The translations under genes and the position numbers were made by a program. A stretch of 47,021 nt of DNA, taken from Bradyrhizobium sp. Lineage in GTDB: Bacteria; Pseudomonadota; Alphaproteobacteria; Rhizobiales; Beijerinckiaceae. The stretch is taken from positions 1 through 47,021 of the forward strand of contig SSMV01000179.1 of NCBI GenBank assembly GCA_004799435.1, given 5' to 3'. Below, in pieces: positions 1-7,789 of this stretch. Numbering within the stretch: position 1 is the first letter of the stretch; each line of letters begins with the position of its first letter. Under the pieces are notes generated by a model. That model saw nothing but the letters and a program-made list of their open reading frames with translations, made no database searches and was not told where the DNA came from.

Positions 1-72
1 AATATCTTCCGCGATAGGCCTCGCAGCTTCGTTCGACAGGGCGACATGGTCGTGATGGTTCCGGGCGACTAG
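1..72 (+). CDS. C-terminal end of an unidentified protein (partial)
   Basis: Frame 1 is open from the first base and stops at TAG (70-72), giving a 23-residue tail that ends in VVMVPGD. The gene begins outside the window. It lies on the same strand as the prophage genes that follow, so it may be an upstream phage gene such as a terminase or head gene, but the tail is too short to assign to a family. Whether it is coding is inferred only from the open frame and its position. Confidence 0.35.
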   Translation, partial: NIFRDRPRSFVRQGDMVVMVPGD

Positions 73-146
73 CTCGTTCGACGCGAAGCCTTCATGAAAG
101 CGAGAAATCCAATGGTTGATCGCGCATAGCCGGAGGATTTCGCGCC

Positions 147-371
147 ATGTCGTCAAACCTATTCGAGGTCATGAAGCTCCTCGAATCCAAGCGCGTCTCT
201 TTCACGATCAAACGGTCGGGCATCTTCCTGATGCTGATGGCCACACTGCCCGGCAAGCGGGTGGAAATCACCGTCGACGAAGACGACACGGTCGACGTCG
301 CCGTCTTTGTCGGCGACGAGATGGTCGAAATCGGCATGGACGCCGTCGCGAAGGCGTTCGAAGACGAATAG
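147..371 (+). CDS. small hypothetical protein, 74 aa, phage-associated
   Basis: A short protein beginning MSSNLFEVMK and ending in an acidic tail. The ATG at 147 has a good ribosome binding site (GGAGGA, about 8 bases upstream). The sequence alternates hydrophobic and charged residues, which suggests a small beta-rich fold; no signal peptide or membrane segment is visible. It lies 136 bases before the portal gene in the same direction, so it is probably part of the prophage remnant or a cargo gene. I do not recognise a family. That it is a real gene rests on the Shine-Dalgarno sequence and a plausible composition. Confidence 0.55.
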   Translation: MSSNLFEVMKLLESKRVSFTIKRSGIFLMLMATLPGKRVEITVDEDDTVDVAVFVGDEMVEIGMDAVAKAFEDE

Positions 372-507
372 ATCGTCGTCGCCTTTCGACCTGAGACGCA
401 GTCCGTCGACCTCATAATCGAATCGCCAATATCGAAATGTCGCCGAACGCTGTGCGCCCCCGGCGCGCGCCCGGCCGCTTTGTCTCGCCCATTTACAAGG
501 ACCATTC

Positions 508-2478
508 ATGTCCGACGCCGCGCGCGAGACCCCGCTGCCGCCGAGCCTGATCGCGCGCCTCGCTGTTGCGGCGCGCTATGCGATCAGCGGCGTGTCGCCC
601 GATGCGTGGTTCGGGCCGCAGCAGCCGCTGACGCCCCAAGCGCCGCCCGAGGTGAAGGGGCGCCAATTCGATTATCCGTTCGGCGTCAACCTTTCCTATA
701 TCCCGCGCACGACCGGCGGCGTCAGCTTCGCCGAGCTGCGGGCACTGGCCGACGCCCTGCCGCTGCTGCGCACGATCATCGAGACGCGCAAGGATCAGGT
801 CGCGGCGCTGAGCCACACCGTGCGGCCGTGCGATCCCTCCGCCGACGCCGACGCCGCGGCGCGCGCCAAGGTGGCCGCGGGCTTTCTCGCCTGCCCCGAC
901 CGGCGACATTCTTTCTCGGCCTGGTTGCGCATGTTGCTCGAGGACATGCTGGTCATCGACGCGGCGACGCTCTATCCGCGCGTCGATCGCGCCGGGCGTC
1001 TCTATTCGCTCGACGTCATCGACGGCGCGACGATCACGCCACTGATCGGCGAGGACGGGCGCGCGCCCGAACCGCCCGACCCGGCCTATCAGCAGGTGCT
1101 GCATGGCGTGCCGGCGGCCGATTTCTCCGCCGACGAGCTGCTCTATCTGCCGCGCAACATCCGCGCCCATAAGCTCTACGGATTTTCGCCGGTCGAACAG
1201 ATCGCGCTCACCGTCAATATCGCGCTGAGGCGCGAGGCGGCGACGCTCGACTATTATCGTTCGGGCTCGACGCCCGACGCTTTCGCGACGCTGCCGAAGG
1301 AATGGACGGTCGATCAGATCCGCCAGTTCCAGGATTATTTCGACGCGCTGATGAGCGGCAATTCCGCGCGGCGGCGGATGACCAAATTCATGCCGGCCGA
1401 CTTCCGGCTGATCGAAGCGCGCCAGCCGCCGCTCAAGGATCAATATGACGAATGGCTGGCGCGCGCGATTTGCTACGCCTTCTCGGTCCCCGCCTCGGCT
1501 TTTGTTTCGCAGGTCAATCGCGCGACCGGCGAGACCTTGCGTCTGCAGGCGGCGCAGGAAGGGCTGGTGCCGCTGAAAGCCTGGATCAAGGCGGCGCTCG
1601 ACCATGTCATTCAGATCTGTCTCGACGAGCCCGATCTCGAATTCGTCTGGGTCGGCGACGACGCGGTCGATCCGCTGCAGCAGGCGCAGACGCTCAACAT
1701 TCTGGTCGGCGCCGGGATCAAGACGATCGCCGAAGCGCGCGCCGAGCTTGGCTTGGCGACGCAACCCAAACCTGAGCCGAAAATCGCGCCGGGCGGGCAG
1801 CCCGAGCCGGCAGGCTTTGGCAAGTTCAATCCCTATCACGACGAGCGCGGACGCTTTACGACCGCCGACGATGCGGTCGAGCCGGGCGCGGCGCAGCCCA
1901 GGAGCGCGACGCGGCCGAAGGGCGTGCAGGTCGCAACCGAGAGTGAGCCGCCCGAGGAAGAGCCAAAGCCTGAAGGCGCCGAAGAAGGAAAGCTCGAGAC
2001 CTATTTCAATCCGGACACTGGCCGGACCGCCACGGTCCACGCCGGCTCAGGGGTTGAGCTGAAATCGCCGTGGATCAACCTGCGCGACCTCCAGTCGCCG
2101 ACCTATCTTTCAGCCCCGGAGGCCGCGAGCGAGCCCGGAACAATCGCGGAAGCCGTGGCGCCAAATGGCGTGCTGCCCGGAGAACCCCGCGCCGAGCTGG
2201 GGTCGCCGCGCACAATGCCCGCTTCCGACGATCCTGACGCGGCTGCTGCGGTTTATATACTGCGTGCTTACAATGGACAGCAGCCAATTTCGGTGCGAGG
2301 AGGCTGGCCGGATATGTTCATTGCTGAGATGCCGAATGGCGCCTTCATCACATTTCGCCCCGCCGGCCAAGCGAGCGCTCAAACGCTCTCGACGACGGCA
2401 ACGGTCGAAATCAATGATCCGGTAGTCAATGCGCTAAACGGTGACCGGCAACTCAAACTAAAATTCCCTCGCAATTGA
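508..2478 (+). CDS. phage portal protein with a long C-terminal extension (possible toxin tail)
   Basis: 656 aa. Residues 1 to about 420 look like an HK97/GTA-type portal: an N-terminal arm, a region reading LPLLRTIIETRKDQVAAL, a central DLLYLP-like strand (ELLYLPRNIRAHKLYGFSP) and the QVNRATGET segment typical of portals. Portals form the dodecameric DNA gate of the capsid. Usual portals end near 400-500 aa. Here a linker with the motif KFNPYHDERGRFTTADD (about residues 437-453) leads into a Pro/Glu-rich stretch and then a separate C-terminal domain (about 575-656) with TFRPAG and a TVEIN strand. DNA for this last part is visibly richer in A/T than the portal core. Start: ATG after AAGGA. 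The next gene begins 8 bases after the stop. The portal call is strong; a toxin role for the tail is inference. Confidence 0.85.
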   Translation: MSDAARETPLPPSLIARLAVAARYAISGVSPDAWFGPQQPLTPQAPPEVKGRQFDYPFGVNLSYIPRTTGGVSFAELRALADALPLLRTIIETRKDQVAALSHTVRPCDPSADADAAARAKVAAGFLACPDRRHSFSAWLRMLLEDMLVIDAATLYPRVDRAGRLYSLDVIDGATITPLIGEDGRAPEPPDPAYQQVLHGVPAADFSADELLYLPRNIRAHKLYGFSPVEQIALTVNIALRREAATLDYYRSGSTPDAFATLPKEWTVDQIRQFQDYFDALMSGNSARRRMTKFMPADFRLIEARQPPLKDQYDEWLARAICYAFSVPASAFVSQVNRATGETLRLQAAQEGLVPLKAWIKAALDHVIQICLDEPDLEFVWVGDDAVDPLQQAQTLNILVGAGIKTIAEARAELGLATQPKPEPKIAPGGQPEPAGFGKFNPYHDERGRFTTADDAVEPGAAQPRSATRPKGVQVATESEPPEEEPKPEGAEEGKLETYFNPDTGRTATVHAGSGVELKSPWINLRDLQSPTYLSAPEAASEPGTIAEAVAPNGVLPGEPRAELGSPRTMPASDDPDAAAAVYILRAYNGQQPISVRGGWPDMFIAEMPNGAFITFRPAGQASAQTLSTTATVEINDPVVNALNGDRQLKLKFPRN

Positions 2479-2486
2479 GGCCACAA

Positions 2487-2963
2487 ATGTCGCAACCGAA
2501 CACAGTCGAGAGCTGGTTGCAATTTAACCTGCAACTTCTAATCGACGACAACGAGTCGCCCGTTGGCTTCATGTCCGGGCGCGTCGACGGCATGCCTGAT
2601 CGCACCCCGCAGCGATGGCAGCTCGCCGTAGACATGATTTATCGATGTATCGTCAGCGGATTGATTCAGATCGCGACACCGCAATATCGCGACGATCGCG
2701 ACGCCTTCTTTCACGTGCTGCGAACATTTGATCCCTATGTTGACGACGACGGGATATTGCTCTGGCACGGTGGACAGCTGAGCCCAACAGAGGCGCTTAT
2801 CGCAATGGTCGGCAAATATTTCCCGACGACGGGCCATTACGAACGAACCGTCAACCCCGCCTTCATTCAGGAGTTGAAAGACATTTTCGCGGCGCATGGC
2901 GTCCCGTGGTCCGACGCGCCGCTATTGCCGATCGTGACTGGCGAAGATTCCGCAAGGGCCTGA
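2487..2963 (+). CDS. hypothetical protein, 158 aa; candidate immunity partner of the portal tail
   Basis: Starts at ATG 2487, preceded by GAGG (2477-2480) that overlaps the portal stop; a TTG at 2475 in the same frame is a less likely start. The product is soluble and mildly acidic, with no signal peptide or membrane segment. A helix-like WQLAVDMIYRCIVSGLIQI stretch is followed by acidic segments. The A/T content is clearly higher than in flanking phage genes, matching the end of the portal gene and suggesting that the two arrived together. It sits where a virion gene (protease or capsid) would be expected. By position it could be an immunity protein for the portal's C-terminal domain. I know no family for it; the role is inferred from context only. 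Confidence 0.6.
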   Translation: MSQPNTVESWLQFNLQLLIDDNESPVGFMSGRVDGMPDRTPQRWQLAVDMIYRCIVSGLIQIATPQYRDDRDAFFHVLRTFDPYVDDDGILLWHGGQLSPTEALIAMVGKYFPTTGHYERTVNPAFIQELKDIFAAHGVPWSDAPLLPIVTGEDSARA

Positions 2964-3102
2964 CGCCCGCGCCCAGTCCCTTGCGAAGCTGTCGCAAGAA
3001 TACGCCGTCAATCCAACCCGCCAGTTTGATGACGGCGGCGCGCTGACGCGCCGCAATCGTGCGCTTCTCTGCGCCGCGCTCACACCCATGTCCGACCTCT
3101 GA
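2962..3102 (+). pseudogene. remnant of a displaced gene 3' end
   Basis: Directly after the preceding gene, a frame without a convincing start stays open for 46 codons to TGA (3100-3102). It includes QSLAKLSQEYAVNPTRQF and ends LCAALTPMSDL. Composition returns to the high-GC style of the phage genes. It looks like the 3' stub of an older gene left after insertion of the A/T-richer module, or an orphan end from a deletion that removed the capsid region. No function can be assigned. Confidence 0.3.
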
Positions 3103-3189
3103 TCTTCGTATCGCGCGCCGCACCGGACGACGACGCGAGCGCGCCCTTCGCAGACCTCACGCCTTCCCCTTCCGCAAGGAGACTTTCTC

Positions 3190-3924
3190 ATGTTCGTATT
3201 CGGATCGGGCGTGCTGATCGGCACGCCCCAAGGCGGCACGCCGATCAATTTCGGCCTCGCCCAGGAAGTGTCGCTCAACATCGCGACTTCGACCAAGGCG
3301 CTGTTTGGCCAATATAACTTTCCCGTGGCGATCGGCTCCGGCACGCGCAAGATGACCGGCAAGGCGAAGCTTGCCCGCGTCTCCGGCCAGGCGCTCGGCA
3401 CGCTGTTCTTCGGCGTCACGCCGAGCGCCGGCACGACGCTGACCCAGTTCGGCGAGACGACGACGATTCCGGCCTCATCGCCCTATAATTACACCCCGAC
3501 CTTTCATTCGACCTTCCTCGCCGATCAGGGCGTCGTCTATGCGGCGACGGCCCTGCCGCTGAAACAGGTCGCCGCTTCGCCTACCGCTGGGCAATATTCG
3601 CTCTCGGCCGGCGTCTACACTTTCGCCGCCGCCGACGCCGGCGCGGCGGTGCTCATCTCCTATAGCTACACATCGGCCTCCAGCGGCGAGAACGTCGCCG
3701 TCAATTCGCAATTGATCGGCCCGACGGTGACCTTCTCGGCCAATCTCTTCGCCGCCGATCCGACCACCGGCAAGCAATTCTCGGTGCTGCTCTATAATTG
3801 CGTCGCCGACAAACTCGCGATCAGCTCGAAGCTCGAGGATTTCATGATCCCCGAACTCGACTTCGCCTGTTTCGCCAACTCCGCCGGCCAGGTCTGCCAA
3901 TTCAACTTCGGAGACGCCGCGTGA
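3190..3924 (+). CDS. phage tail tube (major tail) protein
   Basis: 244 aa, beginning MFVFGSGVLIGTP. It is rich in Thr, Ser, Ala and Gly with alternating hydrophobic strands, as expected of a tail-tube or major tail subunit that stacks to form the DNA channel of a long-tailed virion. The reading KLARVSGQALGTLFFGVTP and the C-terminal ELDFACFANSAGQ fit siphophage/GTA major tail proteins from alphaproteobacteria. ATG 3190 follows an AAGGAG site. The stop overlaps the GTG start of the tail chaperone, a normal order (tube, then chaperone, then tape measure). No capsid gene precedes it, which is unusual. Confidence 0.7.
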   Translation: MFVFGSGVLIGTPQGGTPINFGLAQEVSLNIATSTKALFGQYNFPVAIGSGTRKMTGKAKLARVSGQALGTLFFGVTPSAGTTLTQFGETTTIPASSPYNYTPTFHSTFLADQGVVYAATALPLKQVAASPTAGQYSLSAGVYTFAAADAGAAVLISYSYTSASSGENVAVNSQLIGPTVTFSANLFAADPTTGKQFSVLLYNCVADKLAISSKLEDFMIPELDFACFANSAGQVCQFNFGDAA

Positions 3925-4301
3925 GCGAGGAGACATTCGAGCTCACGCTCGCCGGGCGGCGCTGGGCGCTGCCGCATCTGCCCTTTCGCGCCATCAAATC
4001 GATCCAGCCGGCGCTGTTTGCGGTCTATGCCGAGGCCGGCGGCGCCGAGATGACGAGCGCCAGCGTCGCCCAGCTTGGCGAAGCGCAATTCGATCGGCTC
4101 GCCGAAGCGACCTGGCGCGCCATCGCCTGCCTCGAACCGGGCCTCTCCTATGCCGACTTCCTCGACCTGCCCTTTTCGGTCGGCGAGCTGATCGAGGCCT
4201 TTCCTGCGCTCGCCAGAGCGGCGGGCCTGCGCGCCGGCGCGCCCGGCCAGGCGACGCGGGAGGCGTCGCCTGAAGCGGGAAAATCGATTTCGATCGCCTG
4301 A
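3921..4301 (+). CDS. tail assembly chaperone, short form (gpG-like)
   Basis: 126 aa from a GTG start that overlaps the tail-tube stop by four bases. The order (tail tube, this gene, tape measure) and the small acidic product with ATWRAIACLEPGLSYADF match tail assembly chaperones, which coat the tape-measure protein during tail assembly and are absent from the mature virion. Near its 3' end lies a perfect G-GGA-AAA heptamer in the zero frame at 4277-4283, followed by the zero-frame stop at 4299-4301. A fraction of ribosomes should slip to make the longer G-T form. Identification rests on gene order plus the frameshift architecture. Confidence 0.7.
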   Translation: MSEETFELTLAGRRWALPHLPFRAIKSIQPALFAVYAEAGGAEMTSASVAQLGEAQFDRLAEATWRAIACLEPGLSYADFLDLPFSVGELIEAFPALARAAGLRAGAPGQATREASPEAGKSISIA

Positions 4302-4528
4302 TCGCCGAGGTCGTCGCCAATACCGGCTGGACCTGGGACGAGGCGCTCGACGGCCTCACCACGCCCCGCTATCTCGCGCTGGTCGCCGAATGGCGCCAAT
4401 GCCCGCCGACGCACTGGCTGGTCGCCGCCGCGCTGCGCTACCGACCGCCCGAAGCCCAGACCGCCAAAGACGCCAACGCGCCGACCGTCGCCGCATTGAG
4501 CGCGGCGCTGCCCGGCGGCAGGCTTTAG
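3921..4528 (+). CDS. tail assembly chaperone, long form (gpG-T) by -1 frameshift
   Basis: After the slip at 4277-4283, reading resumes in the -1 frame with Ile at 4283-4285 and continues for about 80 codons to TAG at 4526-4528, for a product of about 202 aa. The added T-domain contains GWTWDEALDGLTTPRYLALV followed by WRQCPPTHWLVAAALRYRPP, with the Trp-rich helices often seen in this domain. In lambda the G-T form links tape measure to tube subunits. The T frame lacks a good start of its own and overlaps G, so expression by frameshifting is the simplest reading. The tape-measure gene follows after 30 bases. Confidence 0.7.
4277..4283 (+). promoter_or_regulatory. -1 programmed frameshift slippery heptamer GGGAAAA
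   Basis: The bases read G GGA AAA in the frame of the short chaperone, which is the X XXY YYZ pattern for tandem tRNA slippage. The zero-frame stop lies 15 bases beyond the heptamer and the -1 frame is open to 4528. Lambda uses GGGAAAG in the equivalent gene. Confidence 0.75.
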
Positions 4529-4558
4529 ACATTCACGATCTATTCGAGGACGCCCGCC

Positions 4559-5845
4559 ATGGCCGATACGACGGTCGCCGTCCGCTTTTCCGCCGACATC
4601 GCCGATCTCGTCGCCGGCATCGGCGGCGCGCGCGACGCGCTGTCGACGCTCGGGCCGTCCGTCACGCAGTTGAACGGGCAATCCGCAGCGCTTTCGACGT
4701 CGCTCGCCGCCACTTTCGATCCCGCCCGCCTGCAGCCTTACGACAGCGCGCTGACGACTTCGGCGGCGATGGAGCGCGCGCTCGCCGCGGCGCATCAAGA
4801 AGCGGCGCAGGCGATCATGACCGCCAATGCGGAAGGCTCGCAGGACTCCATTCGCGCCGCGCAAACCGCTGTGAACACAGAGGTCGCGCTGGTCACTCAG
4901 GGCGCGCGCGAGTCGATCGCGCAATATGGCGACGAGGCGCGCGAACATCAGATCACCATTCAGCAGCGGCTGGCGCTGACGACACAGGCGCTGAGCGCGG
5001 AATACGCGGCCAAGGTCGCCGCCCTGCAGCAGGAAGCCGCGCTGGGCGACCAATCCCTCAATCAAAAGGCGCGCATCAACGGCGAGATGCTCAAGGACTA
5101 CGTCAGCACCCAGAATCAGATCACCGCCGCGACCCAAAAGGCGGTCCAGGATCAGGCGAAGCAATATGAGACGCTCGCCGGAACGGTGACGCAGGCTTTC
5201 AATTCGCAATTGCATGGTCTGCTTTCGGGAACGGAGAGCTGGCGCACCGCCTTCAAGAACGTGCTCGAGGACTTGCTGATCAAGTTCATCGAATGGTGCG
5301 AAACCACGGTGGTTCACTATGTGGCTACCGAAGCGGCAAAGACCGCCATCACGACGTCCGGCTCGGCCGCGCAAGCCCTGGCTTCCAAACCGGGCCTGTT
5401 GGCGCAGATCACCGCCGACGCCAGCGAGGCCTATGCCGGCTTCGTCGCTTTCCTCGCGCCCGACATGGGGCCTGCCGCACTCGGCGCCGCCGCGGGGCTT
5501 GCCGCTGAGATGGAAGGCACGGCGGTCGGCATGACCTCAGCCGACATCGGCATGTGGAGCGTGCCCGAGGACATGGTCAGTCTTGTTCATCGCAACGAGT
5601 TGATTATGCCCGCCACCCAGGCCGGCGCCTTTCGCGACATGCTGAGCGACGGCTCCTCAAACAGCCGCCGCTCGTCGCCTCCTGGCGTGTCGGTGGGCGC
5701 GCCGCAGTTTCATCTCCACTCGCTCGATCCCGCCGGCGTCGCCGCAGCGCTCGACCGCAATTCCGGCGCGGTGATGAAAACGATCCAGCGGGCGATTCGC
5801 GACGGCGCCCATCTCGGCGTGCGACGCGGAGCGCGCTTCGCATGA
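4559..5845 (+). CDS. phage tail tape-measure protein, short
   Basis: 428 aa. The N-terminus (MADTTVAVRFSADIADLVAG) and the long Ala/Gln-rich helical middle (about residues 70-210, coiled-coil-like) are typical of tape-measure proteins, which set tail length and occupy the tail lumen. A region around residues 285-325 (SEAYAGFVAFLAPDMGPAAL) matches the C-terminal part of alphaproteobacterial phage tape-measure proteins, followed by VPEDMVSLVHRNELIMPA. At 428 aa it would give a very short tail, or it is internally deleted. ATG 4559 lies 30 bases after the chaperone stop, and the stop overlaps the next start (ATGA). Confidence 0.65.
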   Translation: MADTTVAVRFSADIADLVAGIGGARDALSTLGPSVTQLNGQSAALSTSLAATFDPARLQPYDSALTTSAAMERALAAAHQEAAQAIMTANAEGSQDSIRAAQTAVNTEVALVTQGARESIAQYGDEAREHQITIQQRLALTTQALSAEYAAKVAALQQEAALGDQSLNQKARINGEMLKDYVSTQNQITAATQKAVQDQAKQYETLAGTVTQAFNSQLHGLLSGTESWRTAFKNVLEDLLIKFIEWCETTVVHYVATEAAKTAITTSGSAAQALASKPGLLAQITADASEAYAGFVAFLAPDMGPAALGAAAGLAAEMEGTAVGMTSADIGMWSVPEDMVSLVHRNELIMPATQAGAFRDMLSDGSSNSRRSSPPGVSVGAPQFHLHSLDPAGVAAALDRNSGAVMKTIQRAIRDGAHLGVRRGARFA

Positions 5846-6462
5846 GCGGCATCCCGCCCACCCTGCCGTCGCTCGCCGGCCTCGGCTGGTCGGCGACGAA
5901 GATCCCGCGCTGGTCGACGCGAGTCGCCAAACATGTTTCAGGCCGCGAGTCGCGGGTCCAGAATTTCGCTTACCCGCTTTATGAGTTTGAGCTCGTCTAC
6001 GACGGGCTCGATTCGTCGGGCTCACATTATCCTGGTCTCGGCGCCTATAGTCTGCAGGCGTTGATGGGTTTCTTTCAGAGTCTGGGCGGTCAGTTCGCGC
6101 CCTTCCTCTATGTCGATCCAACCGACAATTACGCGGCCAATCAATTCGTCGCCTTGGGCGACGGCGCGACGTCCGCCTTTGCGCTGCAACGGCCGCTGAG
6201 CTCGGCCTTTCTCGAGCCGGTCGGCTGGGTCACCGGCATCTCGGGGGTTAGCGTCGGCGGCGTCACGTCGACCGGCTGGAGCTTGCAGACGCCCAATACG
6301 CTCGCCTTCGCGGTGCCGCCGGCGGTGAACGCGCCGATTCTCGCCACCTTCGCCTATGCCTTCTACTGCCGGATGAGCGAGGACGCGCTCGAATTCGAGC
6401 AATTCATGAAGCACCTTCATGCGGTGAAGTCGTTCAAATTCTCGACCATCCGGACATCGTGA
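5842..6462 (+). CDS. DUF2460 family phage/GTA tail protein
   Basis: 206 aa. The layout matches the DUF2460 (TIGR02217-like) family: an early FAYPLYEFELVYDGLD segment, then LQALMGFFQSLGGQFAPFLY followed by DPTDN, and a C-terminal EFEQFMKHLHAVKSFKFST. In the Rhodobacter capsulatus GTA the matching protein is a distal tail component between the tape measure and the baseplate hub. It overlaps the tape-measure stop by four bases and is followed after one base by the DUF2163 fragment, the same order as GTA genes 12 and 13. The family call is firm by eye; whether the gene is still used is unclear because its neighbour is broken. Confidence 0.8.
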   Translation: MSGIPPTLPSLAGLGWSATKIPRWSTRVAKHVSGRESRVQNFAYPLYEFELVYDGLDSSGSHYPGLGAYSLQALMGFFQSLGGQFAPFLYVDPTDNYAANQFVALGDGATSAFALQRPLSSAFLEPVGWVTGISGVSVGGVTSTGWSLQTPNTLAFAVPPAVNAPILATFAYAFYCRMSEDALEFEQFMKHLHAVKSFKFSTIRTS

Positions 6463-6463
6463 C

Positions 6464-6827
6464 TTGCGCAATCTTTCGCCGGCGCTCGCCGCATTCCTGA
6501 ACGACGCCCGTTCGGCGGACGCGACGATCTTCAAAGCCGACGCCTATGCGCTGACGCTCAAGAGCGGAGCGACCGCCTATTGGTCGAGCCTCGATGTTCC
6601 CTTCGCCTATAATGGGGCGACCTTCCTCGCCAATGGCCCGATGGTGCAGGGCCTCAAAATGAAATGCGCGGTCGGCCTCGAAGTCGATCGCCAGCAGGTC
6701 GTGCTGATGGCGCGTCGCAGCCGCGGCGCGCGGGATCGGCCCTGTCGCACCGGCGCAACCGGACGCCTCGCCCGAGGACGGCGGCTATCCCGCTTCGGCA
6801 AGCGACGCTCGCGCCCGCGGACGGTGA
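6464..6827 (+). pseudogene. broken DUF2163 tail protein gene
   Basis: From a TTG at 6464, about 80 codons match the DUF2163 N-terminus (LSPALAAFLNDARSADATIF, then YALTLKSGATAYWSS and KMKCAVGLEVDRQQVVL). After about position 6710 the sequence becomes Arg-rich and no longer resembles the family, which normally runs to about 290 aa. A different frame carries GIGPVAPAQPDASPEDGGYP and stops at TGA 6825-6827, which looks like the end of another protein. A deletion probably fused the start of this gene to the end of a downstream tail gene, removing peptidase and host-specificity genes. The original frame happens to stay open into the next gene to 7237. Confidence 0.6.
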
Positions 6828-6880
6828 CGCCCGCGCAAGCGGCGGTTCACTTCAATTTGCATCTCGTGAGATCGACGCCG

Positions 6881-7237
6881 ATGTCCGCTTCGCCACCGGA
6901 AGGGGCCGCCTGGGGGATCGCCGAATGGGCGATTACAGGGCTGACGACCCTTCTCGCCAGCGTCGGTGCCTTCTTGTGGAGACTGAGTGTGCGCCTAGAA
7001 TCGATCGAATCTTCGGTGACGCGCCAGCGTCTGGATTTGGATCAGACTCGCCAGTCGAGCGACACAGCCGTCGCCCGGCTGGCGGAGCGCTATGAAAGCG
7101 TGAACGCCGACCACTACAGACTGTTGGGGATTGTCGGATCGCTGCCGACGCGTGCGGACGTGCGCAGCCTTGAAGAGCGCATAGCCGAGCGTCTTGACGC
7201 ACTCGGCGCCCGCCTGGATCGCTTGATGGACGCTTAA
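6881..7237 (+). CDS. small membrane-anchored coiled-coil phage protein
   Basis: 118 aa from ATG 6881. Residues about 8-30 (AWGIAEWAITGLTTLLASVG and following) form one membrane segment, followed by a charged heptad-like coiled coil to the C-terminus (SLEERIAERLDALGARLDRL). Such one-pass proteins with a periplasmic or cytosolic coiled coil occur at the ends of phage late operons near lysis genes; a spanin- or holin-associated role is possible but not shown. The same frame is open from 6464, so an automatic annotation could report a false fusion. It overlaps the convergent ybgC 3' end by three bases and marks the prophage border. Confidence 0.5.
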   Translation: MSASPPEGAAWGIAEWAITGLTTLLASVGAFLWRLSVRLESIESSVTRQRLDLDQTRQSSDTAVARLAERYESVNADHYRLLGIVGSLPTRADVRSLEERIAERLDALGARLDRLMDA

Positions 7238-7680
7238 GCGCCCGCGCCGCGTCCCCCGCCCTTTCGAGCATGAGGCGTCGTCTCGAACATCGCCCTCAAC
7301 GCCGGCGGAATGCGGACCGGGCGACCGTTGCGCAAAGCCGCCACGCGAACTCTGGCGCTCGCCAGCGTCTCGTCACCGCGCAGAACGCTCTGGAAAAAGT
7401 CGATCGTCGCGCCGCGCAATCCAGCGAGCCGCGTGTCGACATTCAACAGATCGTCGATGACCGCCGGAGCGAAATAGTCGATCTCCAGCCGGCGCACCGC
7501 GAACACCGTTCCCTCCGCACCGGCGAGCGCTCCATGCTCGAAGCCGAGCGCGCGAAGCCATTCCGTCCTGCCGCGCTCCATGAAGCGCAGAAAGGACGCG
7601 TGATAGACGCGGCCCGAAAAATCGGTGTCCTCATAATAGACCCGCAGCGCCAACTGGTGGGACGGCGATAGTGTCGTCAT
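7234..7680 (-). CDS. ybgC: YbgC-type acyl-CoA thioesterase
   Basis: 148 aa, a single hotdog-fold domain. The signature YYEDTDFSGRVYHASFLRFM near residues 15-34 contains the conserved catalytic Asp (residue 18) and the VYH motif. Members hydrolyse short-chain acyl-CoA thioesters and are usually encoded with tolQRAB-pal. Here the 3' end abuts the prophage remnant, so tol genes, if originally adjacent, are now beyond it. ATG 7680 (MTTLSPSH) is preferred over upstream in-frame starts because family alignment begins there. It is divergent from fmt, 109 bases away. Confidence 0.9.
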   Translation of the reverse strand: MTTLSPSHQLALRVYYEDTDFSGRVYHASFLRFMERGRTEWLRALGFEHGALAGAEGTVFAVRRLEIDYFAPAVIDDLLNVDTRLAGLRGATIDFFQSVLRGDETLASARVRVAALRNGRPVRIPPALRAMFETTPHARKGGGRGAGA

Positions 7681-7789
7681 GTCTCTTGGCGCTCCACAGG
7701 CGATAGGCCGCAAACTAGCGCCCGCCGGGGTTGAGGAAAAGCGACGGGCGGCTTTTGACCGTCCCTTCGCGCGATGCTATGCGCGCGCG

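Noticed and set aside
493-2040. A 515-codon open frame on the minus strand opposite the portal gene
   Set aside because: It is a GC-driven antisense shadow: Arg-rich, without domains, and its complement is a well-supported portal.
4148-5374. A 408-codon minus-strand frame over the tape-measure gene
   Set aside because: Arg/Gly-rich low-complexity shadow; the + strand tape measure with overlaps to its neighbours is better supported.
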